Positions 37,441 through 49,330 of a DNA stretch of 64,000 nucleotides are shown here, in pieces. Origin of the DNA: Sitta carolinensis. Lineage: Eukaryota > Chordata > Aves > Passeriformes > Sittidae. The stretch spans positions 27,253,660-27,317,659 of the forward strand of contig CM063285.1 of the NCBI GenBank assembly GCA_032173965.1. Reading direction: 5' to 3'. The notes beneath the pieces are model-generated. The model saw nothing but the letters and a program-made list of their open reading frames with translations, searched no databases and was not told where the DNA came from. Position 1 is the stretch's first letter. Each line of letters starts with the position of its first letter. The position numbers were made by a program, and so were the translations under genes.

Positions 37441-38887
37441 TGCATCCTGAATTGCAAATCGTGTTCTGCTCTATGCTCAAACACTTAAAGCTCCCCATGA
37501 GGTTTTATAGTTATCTGTTGACTTTCTGAGGTGTTTATCTTTAAATATTTTAGAGAGATCTTACAAATCTCATTTAGACCTCTGAATTTTACAAACCAGA
37601 TACTGAAAGCTTAACAGTGGCACATAGAATCTTTATCTCTTTTTTGTCATTTGGAAGTTTTTATGATGGCATTAATTTTTTTATTTCTAGCATCTTGAAG
37701 CAGCTGTCTCAAACCACTAGTTGGTTTTCACACATATGATAAAGTATTTATATTTATTGAATCAATGTTCTTTTTTTATGCCATTGGTCATATCTAATGT
37801 AAAATAATTCACCTTGTAGAGACCTGTCGTTCTTATAATAAGCCATGCCCTGTCCAAAGTCATGACCTAGGATGCAAGGTTATAAGACTTGGGGATTTTG
37901 CTTTGGATAATTGCAAACTTTTTTTTCAAAGAATGACAAAAATTAGACCTTCACTTGATACCTTCACTAAGTTGATCCACTGTTTAAAGACACTAGTGCA
38001 TTTAAAATTAGTGTAAACAGAAAAACTAAAATATCTATTGACAAAGAAAAAATGATAGGTTGATCTCTGGGCTGACAAGATACTGTCACATCACAATTTC
38101 TTGAAATTTAGGTTTCCTGAAATATATAGCTTTTGAAATAGCTTTTGTAAAAGGTAAGATCAATAGATTAGATTGAAGGTAGAAAAGAACTTTTGTAAAA
38201 ACAGGGAGGATGGGGTTTTGTTTATCTTTTAAAAAAACTATGATATGCAATATTTCTCAGAGACATTAAGGAGTTATATTATACAGATTTATAAATGTTA
38301 CAGTAACTTTGTACATTGACAATGTCCTAAATTTTCTCCTGCTCTCTTTTTGTGTCATAGCATGTTTGTAGTTTTTGGTCTTTCCTGCAAGAGGATGTAT
38401 TAGTAGAGGATGTTAAGAAATGTCAGTGGACTCTAAAAAAGATTTGAAGAAATGTATCTAATCACAATTAGAAAACATATTTTTTTGTTGCCTGCAAATT
38501 AGAGAACCAGATTTGCCTACGTGAGTGATCTGTACTGGCATTGTTTCTAGCACATATTACATACTGAACTGAGGTTCTTATACTTCAGGAGATTTAGAGA
38601 CTGTCATATACAGTATCCACTCTCTTCAAATATCTAGAATATGTATTTCCAAGGTAAAAACTATCTTCTTTACTAATCTAAAATTTTGACAGCCTCCTTG
38701 TGATGTACTTATGCCCTAGGTGTCTGAATTCAATCTAAGCTGAGCAAACTGAGAGCAATTAATTCCATAACTTAGTGAAATGCAGCTTTTGATGAGGCTT
38801 CCAGAAATTATTCTTCTTGGAAGTAACTCAACAGATCATAATCTTTTTTCTATATGAACATAATAATTTTTACACAGGTTTTCTGTA
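37441..38887. other. AT-rich unique non-coding sequence
   Basis: No gene or repeat is recognised. Confidence 0.55.
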
Positions 38888-39009
38888 AAACTTTAAAATG
38901 CAGTGTATAGGAGTAAAACAATATACCCCATGGAAGGAAATAATCTTTAATCAGTTTTTAACTTTCTATTATACTTTTTGTAGTCTTAAATCTGAAGAAA
39001 TACAGATTA
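38888..39009 (+). repeat. 122-bp dispersed direct repeat, copy 1
   Basis: It begins aaactttaaaatgcagtgta and ends gaagaaatacagatta. It matches 40762-40883 over the same 122 bp with no gaps and seven mismatches counted by eye. Sequence on both sides of the two copies is unrelated. Confidence 0.95.
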
Positions 39010-40761
39010 TAATTTTCTTTCATAGGAAACCATGAAACAGTCTTCTTTTGGTCTTAGGTTAATGTTAGGTTAACAGCAGAGAAGCTGTTTGTCTGTAGTA
39101 GAAAACATACAGCTTCATTAGTATTATAGTCATGTTTTAATTTGGATGTTTACCTACAGAATTTTATTAGTATACCATCACTTAGTTATCATAGGACAAT
39201 GCAGTTATGGTTGTTCAGTATTTTACTTAGTATAACTAGGTAAATTTTTCAGGTATTTTTCACGTATCCATCAATTTTGCTTAACTGATGAAGCCATTTA
39301 AAAGGAAGCACTTATTATTAATTATTAATTGTACTTGGCCTTGTCTCTGTGGGTGGAGAACTAGAACATTATAAGCAAAAGAGAATGTAAGAGGAATGTA
39401 GAGCAGGCTTATTTTTCAAAGCATCACAAAAATACCTTCAATGTTACAGGCATATAAAACAACTGGTATCTTGTATCTCATCTTGTCTGTTAGTAGTTTA
39501 TCAAAATATTTTAAGGAGTTAAAAATGTTCAAGAGCAGAGAAAAAGACAGAGATCCACAGACGCTGAAAGCTTTTTTTTCCCCTTGAAGGATTCTACTGT
39601 TAAATTGAAGCTTCATAACTATGTCAGAGTTCTCTCTGCAATTTAAGGGGTTTATTTGCCATTGATACACATAGGATTTTCCACAGGTCAGCCCCAGGAG
39701 CAGTGCTGGGTCATGATGCATCTGCTTAAAGCTCCCGACGCATCAAGAGCAAGATAGATGACTCTTGTCAGAGGGAAACATGTTGGACAACTGCTCCCTA
39801 AGGCTCTAGTGTTCATAGTAATTGCTAAATCATTTACATCAAAAATTAGCTGGAGCAATATAGCTACAGTAAATTACTTACATATCTGCTGCTTTGTATT
39901 TGCTTTAGAGAGATGGTAACTGTCAAGTTTCATAGGTGCTGATAAAAGCAATACACTACTTTAATTAATCTTGCATTACTTCTCAATGTTCATATCTAGC
40001 AGAGATTCTCAGAAAAACACTGTGAAATACACTTCAAAAATTAGTTCTTTTAGTATAATTATCATGAAAACACAACCTTTTAAGTGAATTCTCCAACATC
40101 TATCCCTCCTTAAATTCTACTTTCTTTGGTTTACATTTGTCTTGTAGTCTATTCATTCTTTAGAAACACAATAGGGACATAATTCACGTTTCCTAAAATG
40201 TACAAGGTTACAATTTCTAATCAGTGTCTTAAGAACTTTTACTAAGAAGAAGTAATAGATTTGTAAGAAAACAGAGAAATTACCTACCTTTATAGTAGTG
40301 CCAGCTGTAAAACTGCATATTACTTAGCAACTGCCTTTATTAATTTTCATTCATGCAAGATACCTCTGACGGAAATATGATACCTCAGAACAATCATGAA
40401 GTGTTGCTTTGTGGTGCTATTCTACCTCTCCAGTATTTGTTCTAAATGTTTCAGTTTTGCTTACCTACACTGAAAAATGTAAAAGGTATGGAGAAAATCC
40501 CTTATAGACAATAGGCCCAAAGGATGTAGGAGCAATGGGAAAATACGGTAGCTTGTTCCTTGTGGAAAAAGTGTCATGTAATGTTAGACAGGAAAGAAGG
40601 ATCTGAAGACTTAAGCTGATGCTAACTGCCTAGCTGGAGGATAGCTGCAATCCGAGGCTTAGGGTTAGAAATGACAAATATGCCAAATATTAAGGGATTG
40701 TAATGGATGAAGAAATCAGCATGCTGTCCCATCTTAATGTAAAGTGAATTAAATGGCTTTG
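39010..40761. other. AT-rich unique non-coding sequence between the two repeat copies
   Basis: No gene is seen. A minus-strand open frame of 101 codons at 39416-39721 has no recognisable motif and is probably chance. Confidence 0.5.
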
Positions 40762-40883
40762 AAACTTTAAAATGCAGTGTATAGGAGTAAAACAATACAC
40801 TCCATGAAAGGAAAAAATCTGTAATCAGTTTTAAACTTTATATTATACTTTTTGTAGTCTTAAATCTGAAGAAATACAGATTA
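40762..40883 (+). repeat. 122-bp dispersed direct repeat, copy 2
   Basis: Second copy of 38888-39009, in the same orientation and 1,874 bp downstream. It is followed immediately by an A/T-rich low-complexity stretch to about 40945. Confidence 0.95.
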
Positions 40884-43279
40884 AAAAATAAAAAATATTA
40901 AAATTTAAATTACAATTTAATTTGTACAGATTACAAATTAAAAAGTTAGTTTGGAATGAAGGTTGTTTGCACACAGGAACTAAAGACTTTTACTGTGACC
41001 TTGACACCATAAATCCAACTTTTAATCAGAGAAATTATGTAATGTAAATTATGCATTTTCAACACCTCTTTGACTGCTGCAATAGGTATTTCTTTTTGAT
41101 AACAAAACATATACTCTCTGTCATCTTGTCTCTAAGAGTTCAGATTATCAAACTACAAAGTTCCAAATATTCCTCTTGTCTGTATTCACAGGAGAGGTCA
41201 AAATTTACAGGATAAGTTCTTAGTGAGCTTTTTATGTCTAAATAATAATATGCCTTTGTTTAAATGTGTTGAGTTGCAATTGTCTGTTCAGGTGCAGACT
41301 GCCAGTACTGCAAGAAACTTTATATGGGGACAGGCATCTGCTTTCACAGAGTAATTTCCAGGATCACATCCAGGAACTCTTGAATCATGACTTAAGAAGC
41401 ATTAGTGGCTGCTGCATTTGTAATAAATGCTGTATTTTCAACGCTTTGCAAAACAGACAAATCTCCCTTTTCTGCCATTGTCTTTCACTTAGAACCGTGT
41501 ATTTCTCTTCAGGTAGCTTCTCTTTGTAGCATCTAGATGCTCTTCTTATCTAGAGCTATTATCTCTCAGAATAGATGTCAATAATAAGTAGATAGAAAAA
41601 GTATTACTTATATGCAATTTCCAAGGAGTCTGAAAGGGTTTATATGCCAAATACATAAATAACTAGAGACAATACTATTCAAAGTCTGCAATGCTGAACA
41701 CATTAATGATTCTCATGTTTCTGAAGGAATGTTTTGATGCCTGCCTATGATAATTTTAAATTATTATTGATTCTTGCAAACCTAAAACAGAGCTCCAGCC
41801 ATCCAGACCTAAAGACTTGAAACAGTAGTGTGACTGATGTCTGAATCTGAATTAAAAATACAAAATAAACTGATGGACAGTGTTTTTCATGTGAAGAGAA
41901 GTAATTTTTGTTCTTAGGAAATAGTCACTCTTGGAAGTTTTGATTTTCCAATATAAATATAAGTCACATTGTTGATGTTAAATTTAAAATATAATTTTAA
42001 AGTAATCTGTTACCAATGTAAGGAACAATAGCAGGTTTCTTTTGCATCTGTTTCAGTATTTCTGTAATATTCTGCAGCATTTAGTAGTCTTGAAAATGAT
42101 CCCTAGACTACAAAAAATGGCCTAGATTTCAGGAAGGCTTAAGGAACATTTCCTGCTCATTTTCTGCTACCATCACTTAGAAAGAACTAAAATGTTTAAT
42201 TACTTATTTCATTTAGCTTTTATCACAACAAAACCATTTTCCAATCAGAATATGCATGCCAGTTCATACTACTGAAAGGCATGCCTGACTGAAAAGGGTC
42301 AAACAATTTATAAATTGCTGTTTAAAAGTGAAATGTGAGAAAAAGCTGTCAAAAACAGAAGGAGAAGTTGATTCTTCACCTGCCAAGGCTGGATGCATTG
42401 AATTTTAAACAGACTTTTAATATTGTGTTATTCACTCTTCTTGGTTTATTAGAAGTTGTAAACTCATATACTTTTATACTTGTTAAAGATGTTAATCATG
42501 AAGTAACAGAGTACATGCTGTGTAGCACACGCTAAAGGGACAGATGTATAAGCTGGGAAGTTTTCCAGATTAAAGGTACTTAACACTGAATGCATTTGAT
42601 GTTCAAACACATTTTGGAATCTTGTAAGGCTGTCATAAAAATGCACCAAGGCTGAGCATGAATTCTGACTCTGTGTATGCTGGTCTGCATCTTGGCCTAC
42701 TACTCGACTCATTGATTTGTTTCTGATCTATTCAAAGTACAGAAATGGTGTATTTAGAATTTATGTTTCATAGGAGTAGTGATTAGGTTTTATTGCCAAA
42801 ATGATGCAAATATTCTGTTAAAAATTCCTGTGGTTGAGGTGACTTTGTTGAGGATTATTACATCCTATTGAATCCAGGTAATATTGCCAGAAGTGATGCT
42901 CTCTCTTTTAATGAGAGTTAGAAAATACATTGAGAAAGTGGTACATGAATGGCGTGATAGTATTCTTCCACTATTCTTCCAAAGAGAGAGGGATTCAAAT
43001 GCATCTAGGTCTGCATGACAGATTGACATTATTTTGTCAGTGGTACAGCAACCAAAATGAGAAAACTAGGAAGAAGTTGAGATGTCGATTTTACAGATTG
43101 AATAGAAGATTTTGTGGGTATCAGTACTCATCTTCACCAGAGAAACTTTAATATGCTATTTTCCAAATTCTTCAGAAAATTTAAAGAAATTTTCTAGGTG
43201 ATTTAAAAAAAAAACAACAAACATATTTTTCTCTCAGCAGCAGTTCTTTAATGGATATGAATAGAAAAACAAGCAGCAT
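40884..43279. other. AT-rich unique non-coding sequence
   Basis: No gene or repeat is recognised. Confidence 0.55.
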
Positions 43280-43600
43280 ACAAAGCCTTGCATGGGACAA
43301 ATCCCAGCCCTGTACATGACCATCTCCAAGAGTCACAGCATGTGCCTGAAACCATTGTCCAAACACTTCTTGAACTCTGTCAGGCTTGATGCTGCAACCA
43401 CTTCCCTGGGGAGCCTGTTCCAGTGCCCAACCACCCACCCTCTGGGTGAAGAATCTTTTTCTAATATTCAGCTTAAATCTCCCTGACACAGCTTCATGCT
43501 GTTCACTTGGATCCTGTCACTGATCACCAGAGAGGAGAGATGAGTGCCTGCCCCTCTCCACTTGCCATCATGATGAATTTCCTTGTGAACTGACAATAAA
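43280..43600 (-). mobile_element. CR1 LINE fragment, same subfamily as 1-390
   Basis: The + strand reads atctccaagagtcacagcat, tgtccaaacacttcttgaac, tctgtcaggcttgatgctg, ccacttccctggggagcctg and ttccagtgcccaaccacc. It then reads tctgggtgaagaatcttttt and ggatcctgtcactgatcacc. These are the reverse complement of the ORF2 C-terminus and 3' UTR seen in direct orientation at 1-390. The minus-strand open frame 43181-43489 retains RFKLNIRKRFFTQRVGGW, the CR1 ORF2 end. The terminal attctatga units are missing at the 43280 side, and the 5' side stops near 43600. Confidence 0.92.
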
Positions 43601-43611
43601 TATTTGTTTTA

Positions 43612-43949
43612 AAGATGACATGAGGATTGGCTAAGGAAGTTGTGTTTTTTAAGCCTGGAGGAAGAGGTGGCTTTGAGGGTAGCTAATAACTACAGGATGT
43701 TAGTGAGAAACTGAGGCAGGATCCTCACAGTGGATGAGAGTCATAAACTGAAGCAGAGCAGGCTGAGACTAGATAAAGAAAAGTTTCCTCTAAAAGAAGA
43801 ATCAAGTATTGGACCTAATGGGTGAGTGGAAACTCTGGCCCAACTAGACAAAGATCTGAACAATTGATGTAGACTCTGCTTTGAGCAGAAGACTGAACTG
43901 AGTACCTACAGAGGTACTTTCACACCTGAATGATTCTGGGATCCTGTAA
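43612..43949 (+). mobile_element. CR1 LINE 3' end, second subfamily, diverged
   Basis: The + strand holds CR1 3' landmarks: agcctggaggaagaggtggc, a decayed cagtggatgagag block, cataaactgaagcagagc, aagaaaagtttcctctaaaa, gactctgctttgagcagaag and a terminal acctgaatgattctgggatc. These match the CR1 3' UTR phrases cttgctttgagcaggagg and acctgaattattctatg. It lies 11 bp from the preceding CR1 but in the opposite orientation and from a different subfamily, so the two are independent insertions or rearranged pieces. Confidence 0.82.
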
Positions 43950-45509
43950 TATACAAAAGTGTGGGGAGAGGATAAAAGCAAGAAGAAGTTTAATGATCTG
44001 GACGTTTAGTGATATTTTTATGAGTAGATATTACTGTTTCATAAGAATAGGAATCCAAAAGCTGAAATTCTTTTTAATAAAGCCACAGCAAATCCAGTTC
44101 TACTGCTTAGTCCATGAGAGAGGGAAAAAAAAATAAGGTATTAGCTCTGAATTTTTAACTTTTGAGCATGAGACAAATATTATCCTATTCTTTTTTGCAT
44201 GATATAATCTAGATATTTATTTAAATATGATTCATCTTTGTTGTTTCATTCAATGTGATGACTGACCTAAGACATGATGAGAGACTGCTTAATTTGGTGC
44301 ACATAAACAATAAAAATCCACATCTAAAACCTCTGAACTTGACTTAAATGGAAGTGTAAGCAGCAAATGACTTAATGAAATGGTTTAATCCACCTTTTTT
44401 TTCTCCTCTCCTTTTTAAGGATTAGGGCTTTCTGGAAGAATGGCACCTGCAATTACATTAATAGGATAAAATGGGTTACGTTACAGTGACTTAATCCTTA
44501 AGTTTCAGGCTAATGGCAGATTTTTCTGGTGAGGTTTTTATTGATGACCTATTTATAGATATTTAGGGAAATTAAGGTTTTTGTGGTTTGGGTTTGTTTT
44601 GGTTTGGTTTGGTTTTTATCTATTTAGGAAATATTAGAGGGAAATCAGAAGCAGAAGTCCCAATTAAAAAAAAAAAAAAATCTAAAGTCAATGTTTCATA
44701 TATTTCTTGGTCTCTAGTGTGCTACAAGAAAATCACAAATTACCTCAATTTCCTAATTCTGTAACTGGCTATCCAAGATTGTAATGGGAGTTAGAGATCC
44801 ATAAAAGTCTAAATTATTATGTAATTAGAGTTCATCATCTTTCATTTACATGGCTCTGAGCACTTTCAAGACCTTTTTCTGCTGTAGGTTGTACTACATC
44901 CTTCAGTTGTCATGAAGAAGAAAAGAATGAGAAGACTTTCTGCAGCATCCTAAGCTTTTCCCCATTACCACGTTTGTGTGAACATCCACCAAACACCTGT
45001 ACTTTCTTTTAGCTTTCAATTTCATACATCATCAATATTATTAATTTTTATTTCTGTATGGTAAAAGGCCTACTATTTCTTTTATATTTGCAAAGCACCT
45101 CACACATAGAAAAATGCAAATAGGCAACATAGGAAAACAAAATATTGAGATGTTATATTCCTTCCATTCTGAAGTGTTTTCATAGTGGCATGTATCTGCC
45201 TTTAATTTTTCATTTATTGAACAATTTTAAGTCCAGTTTTGTTAAGGCTAAAAGTTTAGGCTTCAGACTTAAAATTTCTGATGCAACATGTTATACTAAA
45301 ATACTTCCATAGGTTTTACTAGCATAACATTTGTCTGTTCAGAAAAATATGAAATAATATGCTAGAATCTAGCAAATTATTCTTAAGTAAAATTGGTTGT
45401 TGGAATTTTTAATTTAGTTTGGTACATTTTTCATTGTAATTTCTATATTCATGCTTTTAATTGATGCTTATCTCTCACTTATTTTCATCAGCATAAATAC
45501 TCTTATGGC
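43950..45509. other. AT-rich unique non-coding sequence
   Basis: No gene is seen. A (GGTTT)n-like tract lies at about 44582-44617. The stretch 44380-44520 is repeat-free and motif-rich, but I cannot assign a function. Confidence 0.5.
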
Positions 45510-45630
45510 AACAGATTTTGAGACTGGGACATGGTGTGACTCTTGGGAATGGTGCTATTCAGGGCCTGAGGTGTACTTGATGATATTTAAGGATCCCTTC
45601 CAACTCATCTTACTCTGTCATTCTGTGGTA
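45510..45630 (+). mobile_element. CR1 LINE tail fragment
   Basis: The + strand reads acatggtgtgactcttggga, then a gtgctattcagggcctgag segment, ggatcccttccaactcatct and tctgtcattctgtggta. These are the last 120 bp or so of the same CR1 3' UTR present at 1-390 (catgatgtgactcttggggt, gtcccttccaactcagcat). The plus-strand 123-codon open frame at 45451-45822 runs through this fragment and is not a gene. Confidence 0.85.
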
Positions 45631-47390
45631 TATTCCTCCAGAACTCTTCAAGTCTCCTTAAAGCTGCCTCTAACTCTGCTGGTACTGGTCTATTTGTTTC
45701 TTTGTAAGAGATTCTGCAAGGCAGAAGACAAATTTTGTTCTAGGTTTTTAATCATTCAAATAATAATAATTAAACTCCATCAAAATATTTCATTTTCAAG
45801 CAATACAATGAAATCTGTTTAGCTTCCTTTAGCGAGGAAGGCCACAACACGAAATCTTATGTCAAATCCAAAGAGCTCCAAATTTTATTTCTGTCATCAC
45901 TCATATAAACTATATGCATGACTGAAGTGAGCTATGGGATGTATGGGATAAAATTATGGGGTTTAGCTCTTTAAATGGCAGTTTGTGCCTTCCTCTGTTT
46001 TGCACGGGTTTATAAGAACTTCAGTCCTGAGTCTGATTTGGAGAATCACATTTTCTAATATTCCAGCAAATAGAAGCTACTTTCAAATTACTTATAAGAG
46101 TAATAGAAAAATGTGTTCCATCCTTTAAAAATCCTGAAGTTTAAAATAGACTTCTTGATGTGTTTCTTAGTAGAGAAAAAGTTGTAACCAGAGAAGACTG
46201 TAATAGAACTCTACTGCCTACTAAATATAGTAGACACTGTATTAAAGTATGCTGTAATACAGGTCACGAAATATGAAACAATCCTATACAAATTGCTGGT
46301 TATTGACTCTGTTTAATTTACACTATATAGGCACATAAAAATCAATTTTAGCTTTTCATAGATTTTATATCTATGTAAATCTTGATTTTCCCAATTTTCA
46401 TTGTGTAAGGTGTGTTTCCAATCTGTTCAAGTTCAGCAGTGAAAACAGTAGGTTTCACTAATAATCAGGATTCAAAAACTGTGTGTGGCTGTATGATTTT
46501 TGAAAATGTTTGTCATTAGATCACAGTGCTTATTACAGGCACTGTCTAAAGAAGACAGAAATTGCATCAGAAATTCATGAGGGGCAAAGTTGCAGACACA
46601 TTCAGAGAATGTCACAGGAAACTGTAAAGCCATGGAAGCAGGGAAAACTTGAGGGTTTAGTTCATTTGCAATTAAAGTTTGTGTTCAAAGTGATACTAGC
46701 TTTTCTTGAAGTGACTGAATGGCACCTGCATAGCCTGGGATTTTAAGGTTTGCCTAAAGATAAAAATATTGATAATTATAATTCAAGGGCAAAAATTGCT
46801 GTATTTTAGTCATATTGACTTTTCTCATTTATAAATACTTCATACTGATGTCTTGGAAAATGTCACAAGCATAAGAAGAAAAAAGATTTATTTTTTTTTA
46901 ACCTCAAAAAGGTTAAAAACCCCCTTCACTTCCAATGAAATGCTCCTTCTTGACAAAGGTACATGTTTATCTTTTCCAATTTGGGTTTTTCAGGGTTTGG
47001 GTTTTTGGCAGTGGAGGTTGACTAGAATAATTATCAGTTGGATATACAGAGAATATTCATACTTCCAAAACATGGAGCTCAAAGACTGACCTTATTTCAC
47101 AGGTGTTGAATATTCAACAAAGCCTTCATCTGGAAGTGGCATCCAAGGTCGGCTCTTTTTATAAGAACACGACATACTTCATAATTTCTGTTCAGCTATG
47201 GACATAAAGGATGTACAGAGATGAGCTAAAAGAATCATACCACCACTTTCATATTAAGTTTAATGTCATCTAATTGTGAAACACATGCAAATTTCTCAGT
47301 ATAAAGAGTGTCTCCCACTTCTCTTTAGACCCGCCATAGTGGAATGTCATTAAGTTTTCCAATTACCACTAAGAGTATATGCATATATAT
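45631..47390. other. AT-rich unique non-coding sequence
   Basis: No gene or repeat is recognised. Confidence 0.55.
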
Positions 47391-47410
47391 GTGTGTGTGT
47401 GTGTGTGTGT
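47391..47410 (+). repeat. (GT)10 microsatellite
   Basis: Ten GT units, preceded by a short AT run. Confidence 0.97.
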
Positions 47411-47949
47411 CTATATGCTTTTACAAGATGAATTTGAAATACTTTTAGTTGGAGGCTGTATGGCACCTAGATTTTTAATGTAGGAGTTTCTAGAGATTGC
47501 TTAGCTCTTGAGCCGTTGTGTGCAGACTGGATAATACAAATGGTTTTTGCTCTTGGAGGAGACAGTTCTTGAGAGGACACACTTCTGTGCTCTGCCAGAC
47601 TGTAATTTTCATGTGTTTAATAGTGTTAGATGTCTTTTTAAAGATATATCTGAACAAATAGCTTTTGTAGGCAGAACTTAGTTTTTCTGCAATTAAAGGA
47701 ATAATACCAAAATGATTGCTAGCTATTAGTGGCTGTAGAAAAACACACCTTGACAAGTGTCTCTCTGTTAAACTTTTTTCAGGTAAGTCAGTAATGCATT
47801 ACATTGCAAGTCATAAAACTATGTGGGAAAAAATGTTAGCTTTTACACCACTACCAGTGACCAGAGAGAGACATAGGCTGTATTTTTATTAGAGTGCTGC
47901 CTTGTGACTTGGATAAGCTTTAAGCACAATGCCAGTTGGCCATCACTTT
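47411..47949. other. AT-rich unique non-coding sequence
   Basis: Nothing is recognised. Confidence 0.5.
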
Positions 47950-49330
47950 CCAAACAGCAATGCAAAATGTGCAAGGGGAAACAAAGCTATTGTGAGATTA
48001 TTTTTAAAAATTAAGCTAACGTTCTAGAAATATGCTTCTAACTTCTTGTTCTAATTGGAAGCATTCTAATCCAATGCTGCCGAGTGAAGCTGATTGCAGA
48101 CTTAATTGCTCTTATGTAACAACTAATATCTGGCAGTAACACACACTGTATAACACTGGCAGGTTTTGAAATCTGTTCCCTTTGCCCCTTCTTTCTTTGT
48201 TGTTCTGTTTACTGTGCCCAGTTAATGTGCTCTTGTGCCATAATAATCTCTAGCTAAATGGTAATTGCTCTATTGACAGCACTACTGTACATTTTTGACA
48301 CATCATTATTCATACTTAACCACTTGACCTGGAATAAATGTTAAAGCAATTACTACTGAGAGCTTTTCTATGAGAAAATTGAGGCAAAGTTTAAAGATAA
48401 TCAAAATGCAAAGCTGATCATGATAGCAACTGGAAAAATGGCAAATCCTATTAAACAGATTTTTATTAGCCAAGTTGATGCCAGTAGATATTATCTGGTA
48501 ATTTAGTCTTATTAAAAAGAAAATAAAGCAGCTAATTGTTTACTATTCTGGAACTTATTCCAGCTTGCAATTTGCAACTGAAATTAAGCTTTATGTGGCT
48601 CATCTATTTTGTCACATTGAAATATGAAAATCATTTGGTAGAAAGCACATCTGCTCAATCCTTTCCGTCTTCCTGACAAATCCTCATTCAGTATGTTTCA
48701 TACATGTCGAGTTATTCCGTTCATGCATACAGCACCGGTATTTTAGATATTTCTCTCTTACACACCTAATAACTTCAGATCTTAAAGCTCACAACTTTAG
48801 TACTTCTCTACCATTATATACACTTTTTGCAACTATAATAAATGTTTGAATGTAGTCTTGTTTAGCTTGGAGACTTTAGAGAGAATTTGGAAACTGAGGG
48901 ACAGAGTTACTGTTAAAGCAATTGTGTGAAAATTGTCCAAATCTCCCAGACCAGCATTTTATTTTGATAGTTAATTGCATATTTGCTGTAGTTGTGATTG
49001 TATTCTTAAAGGAAAGTAAATGTTCTCCAGTTTAGTTGTTAAAAAAGTGGCATTTACACTGATCTCAAATAATTTCAAAGGACTCAATTGCAGCACAATG
49101 CCTTCGGTACAGTGCTTACAGTAAAAGCTGTAATTATAAGGGAATGCCAAAAGACATCAGGAAAGCCTTAAAGGGATAGCATAAGCTTTTACTGCCCCCG
49201 TCTGAACTATGAGGCTTGCTTGAAAACCACCATTAGGATGCAGAATACTGATTGTTTATATGTCACTATTGCTGTCATGGGAGAACTGTTGTAAGGGCCA
49301 GAAGCTTACAGTGGTTTCTATATTAATGAA
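47950..49330. other. Candidate conserved non-coding element region
   Basis: This stretch has no transposon, no microsatellite and no sizeable open frame. It is dense in homeodomain-type ATTA/TAATT cores in varied, high-complexity contexts (for example cttaattgctc near 48100, gctaattgtttac near 48530, gctgtaattataagg near 49128). That texture resembles vertebrate developmental enhancers and conserved non-coding elements. The call rests on sequence texture only, and ATTA cores are common in AT-rich DNA. Cross-species alignment is needed to confirm it. Confidence 0.25.

Noticed and set aside
45451..45822. 123-codon open frame as a gene
   Set aside because: It runs through a CR1 tail fragment and unique AT-rich DNA with no motif.
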